Positions 51,448 through 59,778 of a stretch of 64,000 nucleotides of DNA are shown here, one piece after another (position 1 is the first letter of the stretch; each line of letters begins with the position of its first letter). The DNA lies in assembly GCF_001422405.1 (NCBI RefSeq), contig NZ_LMMV01000012.1:660830-724829 (forward strand), read 5' to 3'. This DNA comes from Pseudorhodoferax sp. Leaf267. GTDB lineage: Bacteria > Pseudomonadota > Gammaproteobacteria > Burkholderiales > Burkholderiaceae_C. The notes under the pieces are model-generated. The model searched no databases. It worked only from the letters and a program-made list of their open reading frames with translations, and was not told the origin of the DNA. Made by a program: the position numbers and the translations under genes.

Positions 51448-51942
51448 ATGTTCGCAGAAGCCCATGCGCTCGATGACTATGACGACAGGATCCTCGCGGA
51501 ACTGCAGCGTGATGCCCGCATGACCATGGCCGAGCTCGGGCGACGTGTGCATCTGAGCCAGCCTGCGGTGACGGAGCGCGTGCGAAAGCTTGAGATCGCC
51601 GGCGTGATCAAAGCCTACCGTGCCGAGATCGATCTGTCGCGTCTTGGCTACGGAATCCGCGCGCTGGTGCGCGTTGGGCGCGCCGAGTACGCCCGCGTGG
51701 TCAAGCTGATCGAGCAGACGCCGGAGGTCATCAACGCGTTCAACGTCACCGGTGAAGACAGCTGGGTGCTGGAGATCGCGGTGATCGACGTCGCGCATCT
51801 GGACGCAGTCGTCAGCAAGTTCTGCCTGCTGGCCGACACCTCGACCTCGATCGTGCTCAATGCGCCGCGCGAGAACGCGCCCGTGCTACCGGCGCGGCAG
51901 GAGAACGTGCGGCCGGCGGCGCACCGGCTCACAGCGCGTTGA
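51448..51942 (+). CDS. Lrp/AsnC-family transcriptional regulator
   Basis: A 164-residue regulator. The N-terminal helix-turn-helix is DYDDRILAELQRDARMTMAE and LGRRVHLSQPAVTERVRKLE, and the C-terminal RAM-type domain follows (GYGIRALVRVGRAEYARVVK). These regulators sense amino acids and often control an adjacent exporter. It converges with, and overlaps by 14 bases, the DMT permease gene, so shared function is plausible. Confidence 0.9.
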   Translation: MFAEAHALDDYDDRILAELQRDARMTMAELGRRVHLSQPAVTERVRKLEIAGVIKAYRAEIDLSRLGYGIRALVRVGRAEYARVVKLIEQTPEVINAFNVTGEDSWVLEIAVIDVAHLDAVVSKFCLLADTSTSIVLNAPRENAPVLPARQENVRPAAHRLTAR

Positions 51943-52858
51943 TGTCGCGCCGGCCAGGCATGGTGGCCAGCGCCACGCCCACGAGAGCAAAAGCGAGTGC
52001 GAGGATCTGCAGCAAGCCCATGGTCTCGCCGAGCGCCATCACCCCGACCAGTGCTGCACTCACTGGCAGCAAGACGGTGAAGACGCCAGCCTGGGCTGCC
52101 GGGATGGACTTCAGGCCTGTCATCCAGAGCCATACCGTCCAGACGCTGGCCGCCAGCGCATAGAAGACCAGCAGCATCCAGGAGCTCGGCGACACGGCGC
52201 CGAAGTCGAATGACGCAGCCAGGTACAGGCCGAAGGGCGTAGCCAGCACGAGGCCCCACAGGTTGATCAAGGCGCTGATGCGCTTGGGGCCGAGAGTGCC
52301 GGTCAGCTTCTTGCCGATCACGGCATAGGCGGCCTCGCACAGCACGGCGCCGAACAGTAGCAGGTGCCCCAGTACGGCATGGGTTTGCGCGGCCTCGGAT
52401 GGCCTATGCGCGGGAGCGGACAGACCCAGCAGCCCGATGCCGGACACGGCGCAGGCGACCGCCGCCCAGACGCGTGGGCCGATGCGCTCGCGCAGCAGGG
52501 CCCAGCTCGCCACGGCGACCGCGGCGGGGATCGCGGCCATGACAACGCCAGCCGACACGGCGCTGGTCATGCTGACGCCGTAGACCATGCAGATGGAGAA
52601 CAGGAAGTTGCCCAGGAAAGACTCGAGGAACACCAGGCGGCGCACCGACGAGGCCATGGGCGGCTCGCCAGCCGGCTTGCGCAGCCAGGGCAGCATGGCG
52701 ATGGCCGCGATGCCGAAGCGCAGCCAGGCCAGCAGCAGAACGGGAAACGCTGCGGCCAATGGCTTGGACAGCGCCACGTACGAGCCGACCAGGGCCATGC
52801 TCAGGCCCAGGCAGGCACAGGCGGCAAGTCGGCTGAGAGCGGGGTTCAATAGACTCAT
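51929..52858 (-). CDS. EamA/DMT-superfamily exporter
   Basis: A 309-residue transporter with ten hydrophobic helices and two EamA repeats (GLSMALVGSYVALSKPLAAAF; SWMLLVFYALAASVWTVWLW). The ATG at 52858 begins MSLLNPALS; longer readings have no ribosome site. The tail overlaps the Lrp gene by 14 bases on the opposite strand. It probably exports an amino acid or related metabolite under Lrp control, which is inferred from context. Confidence 0.85.
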   Translation of the reverse strand: MSLLNPALSRLAACACLGLSMALVGSYVALSKPLAAAFPVLLLAWLRFGIAAIAMLPWLRKPAGEPPMASSVRRLVFLESFLGNFLFSICMVYGVSMTSAVSAGVVMAAIPAAVAVASWALLRERIGPRVWAAVACAVSGIGLLGLSAPAHRPSEAAQTHAVLGHLLLFGAVLCEAAYAVIGKKLTGTLGPKRISALINLWGLVLATPFGLYLAASFDFGAVSPSSWMLLVFYALAASVWTVWLWMTGLKSIPAAQAGVFTVLLPVSAALVGVMALGETMGLLQILALAFALVGVALATMPGRRDINAL

Positions 52859-52885
52859 GTTTTGTCTTGCAGGGAGCCGACCATC

Positions 52886-53302
52886 ATGCCCCACGCCAAT
52901 GCAGGCCCAGACGAGGCCGAGCGCCACGTGTTCGTCTACGGCACGCTGCGCCGCGGCGGCAGCAACGACATCACGCGGCTGAGGCCGGCACCGCGATTGG
53001 TTGGTGCCGCCGTGGTCGCCGGCGCGCTGTACGACTTCGGCGCCTATCCGGGCCTGGTGCTGGGTGGAGAGGGGATGGTGATTGGCGAGGTCTATGCGAT
53101 CGAGGAGGCGCTGGAGCGCGTGCTCGACGTGATCGAGGGCATCGGTCCAAGGCCAGTCGGCAAGTACATCCGGCGTGAGGTCGCGGTTGTGGTCGATGGG
53201 CGTCGCCTGCGCTGCCTGGTCTACGAAGTCGACCCGCTCTATCTGTCAGTGCAGCAGGTGCCTCGGATCGCGCGGGGCGATTGGCTGGCGTGGAGTGCGT
53301 AA
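52886..53302 (+). CDS. Gamma-glutamylcyclotransferase-like (YtfP/GGCT fold) protein
   Basis: A 138-residue protein of the AIG2/GGCT fold. The N-terminal signature is HVFVYGTLRRGGSND, and the core includes ALYDFGAYPGLVLGGEG and VLDVIEGIGPRPVGKYIRREV, with the expected acidic residue. The ATG at 52886 has AGGGAG upstream; the TTG at 52862 is an alternative. GGCT-fold enzymes act on gamma-glutamyl amino compounds. Substrate unknown. It diverges from the DMT gene. Confidence 0.8.
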   Translation: MPHANAGPDEAERHVFVYGTLRRGGSNDITRLRPAPRLVGAAVVAGALYDFGAYPGLVLGGEGMVIGEVYAIEEALERVLDVIEGIGPRPVGKYIRREVAVVVDGRRLRCLVYEVDPLYLSVQQVPRIARGDWLAWSA

Positions 53303-53592
53303 AGCTTGTGTTGGGACTTGCTGCACTGCACTGCGCTATCGAAAAAGTGTTTTCGCATGATGGAAGGTTGGAGGGGTTGCGCTGCAGCCCCACATTTTGC
53401 GATGCCGATTTTGCTCCTGTATTGTGAAAACAGATGCATATATTATTGATTTAGAAGTAAAAAATTTTTGTCTTATATAAGACTGTTGAAGGCTCTCATG
53501 TCTTATAGAAGACTTAGAATTTGGCCATCCAAGCGCTCGCTGCAATGCAGCACAAGCTGCTGGAGCCCCTTCAATCACCAACGGAGTAGTCC
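53303..53592. promoter_or_regulatory. AT-rich upstream region of aceA with two palindromic operators
   Basis: A 290-base region, clearly AT-richer than its surroundings. Two near-identical palindromes occur: GTCTTATATAAGAC at 53470-53483 (perfect) and GTCTTATAGAAGAC at 53500-53513 (one mismatch pair), 30 bases apart centre to centre, about three helical turns. This is a typical arrangement for a dimeric repressor or activator. GGAG stands before the aceA ATG. Confidence 0.6.
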
Positions 53593-54924
53593 ATGCCCCA
53601 ATCCTTGTCCGAACAATTGAGCCGTGAACAGCAGATCGCCGCCCTCGAAAAAGACTGGGCCACCAATCCCCGCTGGAAGGGTGTGAAGCGCGGTTACAGC
53701 GCTGCCGATGTCGTGCGTCTGCGCGGCTCGTTCCCGATCGAGCACACGCTCGCACGCCGCGGCGCAGAAAAGCTCTGGGACAAGATCAACGGTGGCGCCA
53801 AGAAGGGCTATGTGAACGCCTTCGGTGCGATCTCCGCAGGCCAGGCCATGCAGCAGGCCAAAGCCGGCCTGGAAGCCGTGTACCTGTCGGGCTGGCAAGT
53901 CGCCGCCGACGGAAACACCTCCGAGAACATGTACCCCGACCAGTCGCTGTACGCCTACGACTCGGTGCCCACCATGGTCCGCCGCATCAACAACACGTTC
54001 AAGCGCGCCGACGAAATCCAGTGGGGCCGTGGCATCGAGCCGGGCAGCAAGGAGTTCATCGATTACTTCCTGCCTGTGGTCGCAGACGCGGAGGCAGGAT
54101 TCGGCGGCGTGCTGAACGCCTTCGAACTCATGAAGAACATGATTGCCGCCGGCGCGGCCGGTGTGCATTTCGAAGACCAGCTGGCTGCCGTGAAGAAGTG
54201 TGGCCACATGGGCGGCAAGGTGCTAGTGCCCACGCATGAAGCCTGCGAGAAACTGATCTCGGCGCGCTTTGCTGCCGACGTCATGGGTGTCTCCACCATC
54301 GTGCTGGCTCGCACCGATGCGGAAGCCGCCAACCTGATCACGTCCGACCACGACGCAAACGACAAGCCCTTCCTGACCGGCGAGCGTACGCAGGAAGGCT
54401 TTTACCGCGTCAAGAACGGCTTGGAGCAAGCCATCAGCCGCGGCGTGGCCTACGCGCCGTACGCTGACCTGGTGTGGTGCGAAACAGGCGTGCCTGACAT
54501 CGGCTTTGCCCGCGAGTTCGCGCAAGCCGTGCACGCCGCCTGCCCTGGCAAGCTGCTGTCGTACAACTGCTCGCCCTCCTTCAACTGGAAAAAGAACCTG
54601 GACGACAAGCAGATCGCCTCGTTCCAGGAAGACCTGTCGGCCCTGGGCTACAAGTACCAGTTCATCACGCTGGCGGGCATCCACATCAACTGGTTCAACA
54701 CGTTCCAGTTCGCTCACGCCTATGCTCGCGGCGAAGGCATGAAGCACTATGTCGACATGGTGCAAGAGCCCGAGTTCGCGGCCCGCGACAAGGGCTACAC
54801 CTTCGTGTCGCACCAGCAGGAAGTCGGCGCCGGCTACTTCGACGATGTGACCACCGTGATCCAGGGCGGCTCGTCCAGCGTCAAGGCGCTGACCGGTTCG
54901 ACCGAGGAAGAGCAATTCCACTGA
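53593..54924 (+). CDS. aceA: Isocitrate lyase
   Basis: A 443-residue enzyme that cleaves isocitrate to succinate and glyoxylate at the start of the glyoxylate shunt. The catalytic Cys203 lies in the diagnostic motif KKCGHMGGK (201-209). Other family segments are [29 protein letters not shown] (residues 73-101), [26 protein letters not shown] and [10 protein letters not shown]. The length fits the shorter bacterial class. It is expected during growth on acetate or fatty acids; the twin palindromes upstream are likely its control sites. No malate synthase is in this window. Confidence 0.97.
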   Translation: MPQSLSEQLSREQQIAALEKDWATNPRWKGVKRGYSAADVVRLRGSFPIEHTLARRGAEKLWDKINGGAKKGYVNAFGAISAGQAMQQAKAGLEAVYLSGWQVAADGNTSENMYPDQSLYAYDSVPTMVRRINNTFKRADEIQWGRGIEPGSKEFIDYFLPVVADAEAGFGGVLNAFELMKNMIAAGAAGVHFEDQLAAVKKCGHMGGKVLVPTHEACEKLISARFAADVMGVSTIVLARTDAEAANLITSDHDANDKPFLTGERTQEGFYRVKNGLEQAISRGVAYAPYADLVWCETGVPDIGFAREFAQAVHAACPGKLLSYNCSPSFNWKKNLDDKQIASFQEDLSALGYKYQFITLAGIHINWFNTFQFAHAYARGEGMKHYVDMVQEPEFAARDKGYTFVSHQQEVGAGYFDDVTTVIQGGSSSVKALTGSTEEEQFH

Positions 54925-54937
54925 TCGGTTGAGTGCA

Positions 54938-54971
54938 AGGCCCCGGCAGTTCTTCTGCTGGGGCCTTTTTC
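54938..54971 (+). terminator. Rho-independent terminator of aceA
   Basis: Stem AGGCCCC with GGGGCCT, an inner GCAG/CTGC pair, and a run of T (54966-54970) afterwards. It ends the aceA transcript before the thrS promoter. Confidence 0.8.
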
Positions 54972-54982
54972 TTTTGCGAAGC

Positions 54983-54988
54983 TAAAAT
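54983..54988 (+). promoter_or_regulatory. Probable -10 element of the thrS leader transcript
   Basis: TAAAAT followed by a GC-rich discriminator (GCGGGC). The same discriminator follows TATAAT of the tRNA-Pro gene, which fits stringently controlled translation genes. No clear -35 was identified. Confidence 0.45.
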
Positions 54989-55024
54989 GCGGGCTTTGCT
55001 GCAACGAACAAGGGCGAGAAAGGC

Positions 55025-55075
55025 ATGCTGGTTATGACACCGCGAACTACCAGGGGGATCCCCACCGGCCGCTGA
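55025..55075 (+). CDS. Putative thrS leader peptide, Thr-containing
   Basis: A 16-codon frame, [16 protein letters not shown], with four threonine codons (ACA, ACT, ACC, ACC). An AAGGGCGAG sequence precedes it. It lies between the -10-like element and a strong terminator that stands before thrS. This is the layout of ribosome-mediated attenuation: slow translation at the Thr codons when charged tRNA-Thr is scarce would favour readthrough. The peptide is too short for homology; the call rests on position and codon content. Palindromes GGGGATCCCC (55054-55063) and a GGCC pair offer alternative RNA pairings. Confidence 0.55.
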   Translation: MLVMTPRTTRGIPTGR

Positions 55076-55112
55076 GGCCGCATGTTCGCGCCTGCCTGCA
55101 TCTCTCCAGACC

Positions 55113-55145
55113 AAAAGCGCGGACACCTCCGCGCTTTTGTTTTTC
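55113..55145 (+). terminator. Attenuator-like terminator before thrS
   Basis: An 11-base perfect stem AAAAGCGCGGA / TCCGCGCTTTT with a four-base loop (CACC), followed by GTTTTTC. It ends about 37 bases before the thrS ATG with no gene start between it and thrS other than the leader frame, so it must be conditional. Confidence 0.8.
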
Positions 55146-55181
55146 TGGCACACCTTTCATCCGCTCTCCACGGGTTCCCAC

Positions 55182-57089
55182 ATGATCCACATCACGCTTC
55201 CGGACGGCTCGCAGCGCGAGTTTCCCGGCCCGGTCTCGGTCGCCGAGGTCGCGGCCTCCATTGGCTCCGGCCTAGCCAAGGCGGCACTGGCCGGCAAGAT
55301 CGACGGCAAGGTCGTCGACACCAGCCATGTCATCGCGGCCGACAGCCCGCTGTCCATCGTGACGGCCAAGGACGCCGACGGCCTGGACGTGATCCGGCAT
55401 TCGACGGCGCATTTGCTGGCCTATGCGGTGAAAGAGCTGTTCCCAGAGGCGCAGGTGACGATCGGCCCGGTGATCGAGCACGGCTTCTATTACGACTTCT
55501 CGTACAAGCGCCCGTTCACGCCGGAAGATCTGGCCGCAATCGAGAAGAAGATGGCCGAACTCGCGGCCAAGGACGAGACCGTGACGCGCCGCGTGCTTCC
55601 GCGCGACGAGGCCGTGGCGTACTTCAAAAGCCTGGGCGAGCACTACAAGGCGGAGATCATCGCCAGCATCCCGGCCAACGAAGATGTGTCGCTGTACCGC
55701 GAAGGCAAATTCGAAGACCTGTGCCGTGGCCCGCATGTCCCCAGCACGGGCAAGCTGCGTTTCTTCAAGCTGATGAAAGTTGCGGGAGCCTACTGGCGCG
55801 GCGACCACCGCAACGAGATGCTGCAACGCATTTACGGCACGGCCTGGGCCAGCAAGGACGAACTGCAGCAGTACCTGACGATGCTGGAAGAAGCCGAGAA
55901 GCGTGACCACCGTAAGCTGGGCCGCGAGCTGGACCTGTTCCATCTCGACGAATACGCGCCCGGCATGGTGTTCTGGCACCCCAAGGGCTGGACGCTGTGG
56001 CAGGAGGTCGAGCAGTACATGCGCCGCGTGTACCGCGACAACGGCTACCAGGAGGTCAAGGGGCCGCAGATCCTCGACAAGGCCTTGTGGGAGAAGACGG
56101 GTCACTGGGATAAGTACCGCGAGAACATGTTCATCACGGAATCGGAAAAGCGCGACTACGCGCTCAAGCCGATGAATTGCCCCGGACACATTTTGATCTT
56201 CAAGCAGGGCATCAAGAGCTACCGCGACCTACCGCTGCGGTTCGGCGAGTTCGGCCAGTGCCATCGCAACGAGCCCACGGGAGGGCTGCACGGCATCATG
56301 CGTGTGCGCGGCTTTACGCAGGACGACGGCCACATCTTCTGCACTGAAAACATGATCCAGAGTGAAGTGGCGGCCTTCACGACGCTGCTGCAAAAGGTCT
56401 ACAAGGACTTCGGCTTCACGGAAATCCTCTACAAGCTGTCCACGCGCCCCGAGAAACGCATCGGCACCGAGGAAAGCTGGGACAAGGCCGAAGCCGCGTT
56501 GGCCGAAGGCCTGCGCGCATCGGGCTGCGAGTTCGAATATCTGCCGGGGGAGGGCGCGTTTTACGGCCCCAAGATCGAATACGTGCTGAAGGACGCGCTT
56601 GGGCGCCAATGGCAGTGCGGCACGATGCAGGTCGATCCGAACTTGCCGGAGCGTCTGGATGCCGAGTTCGTCGGCGAAGATGGCGCGCGCCATCGCCCCG
56701 TGATGCTGCACCGCGCGATCGTCGGCAGCCTGGAGCGTTTTATCGGGATTCTGATCGAGCAGCATGCCGGCGCACTGCCTGCCTGGCTCGCGCCAAAGCA
56801 GGTTGCTGTGCTCTGTATCACCGACGCGCAGGCGGAATACTGTCGCGAACTTGCCAAAACGCTGGTGGATCAAGGGCTTAGGGTGGAGCTTGATCTGCGC
56901 AACGAGAAGATTACCCGTAAAATACGCGAGCATTCGATGCAAAAGCTTCCCTATATCCTCGTCGTTGGTGACAAGGAGCGCGAAGCAGGTGCCGTCGCAG
57001 TGCGTGCCCGAGGCAATGTCGATCTCGGTGTGATGCCGCTTCAAGACTTCCAGTCGAGAATTGCCAGCGACATCGCTTCCAAGGCTTGA
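55182..57089 (+). CDS. thrS: Threonyl-tRNA synthetase
   Basis: A 635-residue class II synthetase that charges tRNA-Thr. The N-terminal TGS domain ([20 protein letters not shown]), the editing domain with HxxxH ([16 protein letters not shown]), the catalytic core ([27 protein letters not shown], across about residues 285-311; [15 protein letters not shown]) and the C-terminal anticodon-binding domain are all present. The length is normal. ATG at 55182 matches the TGS start. A Thr-containing leader frame and terminator lie upstream; infC follows at about 100 bases. Confidence 0.97.
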   Translation: MIHITLPDGSQREFPGPVSVAEVAASIGSGLAKAALAGKIDGKVVDTSHVIAADSPLSIVTAKDADGLDVIRHSTAHLLAYAVKELFPEAQVTIGPVIEHGFYYDFSYKRPFTPEDLAAIEKKMAELAAKDETVTRRVLPRDEAVAYFKSLGEHYKAEIIASIPANEDVSLYREGKFEDLCRGPHVPSTGKLRFFKLMKVAGAYWRGDHRNEMLQRIYGTAWASKDELQQYLTMLEEAEKRDHRKLGRELDLFHLDEYAPGMVFWHPKGWTLWQEVEQYMRRVYRDNGYQEVKGPQILDKALWEKTGHWDKYRENMFITESEKRDYALKPMNCPGHILIFKQGIKSYRDLPLRFGEFGQCHRNEPTGGLHGIMRVRGFTQDDGHIFCTENMIQSEVAAFTTLLQKVYKDFGFTEILYKLSTRPEKRIGTEESWDKAEAALAEGLRASGCEFEYLPGEGAFYGPKIEYVLKDALGRQWQCGTMQVDPNLPERLDAEFVGEDGARHRPVMLHRAIVGSLERFIGILIEQHAGALPAWLAPKQVAVLCITDAQAEYCRELAKTLVDQGLRVELDLRNEKITRKIREHSMQKLPYILVVGDKEREAGAVAVRARGNVDLGVMPLQDFQSRIASDIASKA

Positions 57090-57188
57090 AGTTCGGATCT
57101 CCAAAGATCTTGATCCTGCCGTGGCCCGCGCGCATGTTGCGGTTTTAGCTATTTAATGGATAGCGCTTGATGTTGAAGGATTTGAGCC

Positions 57189-57782
57189 ATCGCTACTGAT
57201 TTTCGTGACCGTCGTCACCGCGAAGAACGCAAACACCGCCTGAACCGTGAAATCATGGCGCCCGAAGTCCGTTTGTCGGGCCCGGAGAATGAGCCTTTGG
57301 GCATCGTCAGCCTGATGGAGGCTCTGCGCATGGCCGGGGAGTTGGACGTCGACTTGGTGGAGATCGTGGCCACGGCCAATCCGCCGGTGTGCCGTCTGAT
57401 GGACTACGGCAAGTTCAAGTACCAGGAACAGAAGAAGGCGGCCGACGCGAAGGCGAAGCAGACGGTCATCGAAATCAAGGAAGTCAAATTCCGGCCTGGT
57501 ACTGACGACGGCGACTACAACATCAAGATGCGCAACATCAAGCGTTTCCTGGCGGACGGCGACAAGTGCAAGATCACCTTGCGTTTCCGCGGCCGCGAGA
57601 TCACGCACCAGGAAATCGGCATGGCGCTGCTGCAGCGCATCCGCAATGACCTGCAGGATCTGATCATCGTCGAGCAGTTTCCGAAGCTGGAAGGTCGGCA
57701 GATGATCATGATGATCGCGCCGGCCAAGAAGAAGCCGGCTGCGAAGCCGGCAGCGGAGGCCGCGCCGGCAGCAGCTTCCTGA
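57189..57782 (+). CDS. infC: Translation initiation factor IF-3 (non-canonical ATC start)
   Basis: A 197-residue IF-3, which proofreads the initiator codon on the 30S subunit. The start is ATC at 57189 (then [37 protein letters not shown]), with AAGGA eight bases upstream. An ATG 22 codons later has no such site and would remove a conserved part. Unusual AUU/AUC start codons are known for infC and allow IF-3 to repress its own synthesis. The C-terminal half contains [18 protein letters not shown]. The last 20 residues are Ala/Lys/Pro-rich. It precedes rpmI and rplT as in other bacteria. Confidence 0.92.
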   Translation: MATDFRDRRHREERKHRLNREIMAPEVRLSGPENEPLGIVSLMEALRMAGELDVDLVEIVATANPPVCRLMDYGKFKYQEQKKAADAKAKQTVIEIKEVKFRPGTDDGDYNIKMRNIKRFLADGDKCKITLRFRGREITHQEIGMALLQRIRNDLQDLIIVEQFPKLEGRQMIMMIAPAKKKPAAKPAAEAAPAAAS

Positions 57783-57962
57783 TGCAGGCGGTTTGAGATT
57801 TGCGAAGCACGGGTCGGTCACCTGTGCGTCGTGATGGCGAGGGGCGCAAGCCCTTCGCCGATTGGGAGCCTGAGAGGCTTCCATGACAGAAGTGGCTCGG
57901 GGCCAACAAGTCCGGGATCGGTTTCCGGCGCCTCACGAGCACAAACAAGAAGGAGCATGCAC
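57783..57962 (+). promoter_or_regulatory. Leader between infC and rpmI
   Basis: A 180-base gap. GGCGAGGGGC-GCAA-GCCCTTCGCC (57836-57859) is a good stem-loop, followed by another imperfect one. Such leaders in this operon can bind ribosomal protein L20, but the match to known L20 sites is not checked here. AAGGAG precedes the rpmI start. Confidence 0.4.
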
Positions 57963-58166
57963 ATGCCCAAAATGAAGACCAAGAGCAGCGCGAAGAAACG
58001 CTTTCGCGTTCGTCCCGGTGGCACCGTCAAGCGGGGTCAAGCCTTCAAGCGTCACATCCTGACCAAGAAGACCACCAAGAACAAGCGCCATCTGCGTGGT
58101 GCGGTTGCTGTGCACGAGACCAACATGGCCTCGGTTGCGCAAATGCTGCCCGGCCGTGGTATCTGA
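57963..58166 (+). CDS. rpmI: 50S ribosomal protein L35
   Basis: Sixty-seven residues beginning [20 protein letters not shown] and ending MLPGRGI, the standard L35 pattern with strong basic character. An ATG two codons earlier (MHMPKM) is ignored, since L35 proteins begin MPKMK. It lies between infC and rplT in the conserved translation operon. Confidence 0.97.
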   Translation: MPKMKTKSSAKKRFRVRPGGTVKRGQAFKRHILTKKTTKNKRHLRGAVAVHETNMASVAQMLPGRGI

Positions 58167-58191
58167 TCTCAAGACGAACAAGGAGTAATAC

Positions 58192-58551
58192 ATGCCTCGC
58201 GTCAAACGTGGTGTAACCGCCCGTGCCCGTCACAAGAAAGTTCTGACCCTCGCCAAGGGTTTCCGCGGTCGTCGCGGCAATGTCTTCCGCATCGCCAAGC
58301 AGGCGGTGATGAAGGCCGGCCAATACGCCTACCGGGACCGTCGGACCCGCAAGCGGGTGTTCCGTCAGCTGTGGATCGCCCGTATCAACGCGGCTGCACG
58401 TGAACTGGGCCTGACCTACAGCCAGTTCGCCAACGGCCTCAAGAAGGCGTCGATCGAGATCGACCGCAAGGTGCTGGCCGATATCGCCGTGCACGACAAG
58501 CTGGCTTTTGCCGGCATCGTCGAGCAGGTCAAGGCCAAGCTGGCGGCCTGA
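58192..58551 (+). CDS. rplT: 50S ribosomal protein L20
   Basis: A 119-residue L20 with the typical N-terminus [20 protein letters not shown], middle [20 protein letters not shown] and C-terminal globular domain. It is essential for early 50S assembly and in other bacteria represses its own operon. The start has AAGGAG upstream. A strong terminator follows it, before pheS. Confidence 0.98.
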   Translation: MPRVKRGVTARARHKKVLTLAKGFRGRRGNVFRIAKQAVMKAGQYAYRDRRTRKRVFRQLWIARINAAARELGLTYSQFANGLKKASIEIDRKVLADIAVHDKLAFAGIVEQVKAKLAA

Positions 58552-58612
58552 GTTAGCAAGCGCTTCGACCTGCGAGGGTCGAAGCTGCTTCGCATCGGCT
58601 CAGGACATCGGA

Positions 58613-58646
58613 GGCCGAGACTTCCCACGAAGTCTCGGCCTTTTTT
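58613..58646 (+). terminator. Strong terminator between rplT and pheS
   Basis: An 11-base perfect stem GGCCGAGACTT / AAGTCTCGGCC with a six-base loop, then six T. A second hairpin, CTTCGACC/GGTCGAAG at 58563-58584, precedes it. The pheS ATG is only 18 bases after the T run, so pheST needs readthrough or regulated attenuation; I see no Phe-rich leader frame. Confidence 0.85.
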
Positions 58647-58664
58647 CTTTTGCCACGAGTTTCT

Positions 58665-59741
58665 ATGAACGATTTGGATGCCATCGTCGCGCAGGCGCAA
58701 GCTGAGCTGAGCACTGCAGCCACGCCGGCCGACCTCGAGAACGCCAAGGCCCGTTTCCTCGGCAAGTCCGGCCGCATCACCGAGTTGATGAAGGGCATGG
58801 GCGCGCTCAGCGTGGACGAGAAGAAGACGCGTGGCGCTGCGATCAACCAGGCCAAGCAGGCCATCGAAGCTGCACTGAATGCATCGCGGCAGGCCCTGGC
58901 CAATGCCGAACTGGCACTGCAGCTGAAGGCCGAGGCGCTGGACGTGAGCCTGCCGGGTCGCCAGCGCGGCGCAGGCGGCCTGCACCCGGTCTCGCGCACG
59001 CTGGAGCGCATCGAGGCCATCTTCGCCAGCATGGGTTTCGATGTGGCCGACGGGCCTGAGATCGAGAGCGACTGGCACAGCTTCACCTCGCTGAACAACC
59101 CGCCGAACCACCCCGCGCGTTCGATGCAGGACACGTTCTACGTGGACATCCAGGGCGAGGACGGCATCGCCTACAACCTGCGGCCCCACACCAGCCCCAT
59201 GCAGGTGCGTTATGCACATCAGCACGTGGCCCGGCACGCGGCAGCGTTTGCGGCCGCGGCAGCCGACACTACCGGCACGCTGAAGGCGCCGGAGATTCGC
59301 GTGATCGCGCCCGGCCGTACCTACCGCATCGACAGCGATGCCACGCACTCGCCGATGTTCCATCAATGCGAAGGCCTGTGGCTGGGCGAGAACGTGAGCT
59401 TCAAGGACCTGAAGGTCGTGTTCACCGATTTCTGCCGCCGCTTCTTCGAGAGCGATGACCTCGTGCTGCGGTTCCGGCCGAGCTTCTTTCCATTCACCGA
59501 GCCCAGCGCCGAAGTCGACATCCAGTTCCAGAGCGGCCCGCTGGCTGGCCGTTGGCTTGAAGTCGCCGGTTCCGGCCAGGTGCACCCGAACGTCGTGCGC
59601 AACATGGGGCTGGACCCTGAGCGCGTGATCGGCTTTGCCTTTGGCATGGGCCCCGACCGACTGACCATGCTGCGCTACGGTGTGAGCGACCTGCGCCAGT
59701 TCTTCGACGGGGACCTGCGCTTCCTGTCGCAGTTCCAGTAA
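58665..59741 (+). CDS. pheS: Phenylalanyl-tRNA synthetase, alpha subunit
   Basis: A 358-residue catalytic subunit. An N-terminal coiled coil (about 1-95) precedes the class II core: motif 1 region [31 protein letters not shown]-type motif 2 ([13 protein letters not shown]), [15 protein letters not shown], and motif 3 [17 protein letters not shown] at 58665 begins [10 protein letters not shown]; the earlier TTG lies next to the terminator T run. It pairs with pheT 37 bases downstream to make the alpha2-beta2 enzyme. Confidence 0.96.
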   Translation: MNDLDAIVAQAQAELSTAATPADLENAKARFLGKSGRITELMKGMGALSVDEKKTRGAAINQAKQAIEAALNASRQALANAELALQLKAEALDVSLPGRQRGAGGLHPVSRTLERIEAIFASMGFDVADGPEIESDWHSFTSLNNPPNHPARSMQDTFYVDIQGEDGIAYNLRPHTSPMQVRYAHQHVARHAAAFAAAAADTTGTLKAPEIRVIAPGRTYRIDSDATHSPMFHQCEGLWLGENVSFKDLKVVFTDFCRRFFESDDLVLRFRPSFFPFTEPSAEVDIQFQSGPLAGRWLEVAGSGQVHPNVVRNMGLDPERVIGFAFGMGPDRLTMLRYGVSDLRQFFDGDLRFLSQFQ

Positions 59742-59778
59742 TCCGCCGTCAGCCGATCGAATAGACGAGACCCAAGAG

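Noticed and set aside
54972-55181. T-box riboswitch upstream of thrS
   Set aside because: No specifier-loop architecture or conserved T-box sequence was recognisable, and a leader peptide with a terminator explains the layout better.
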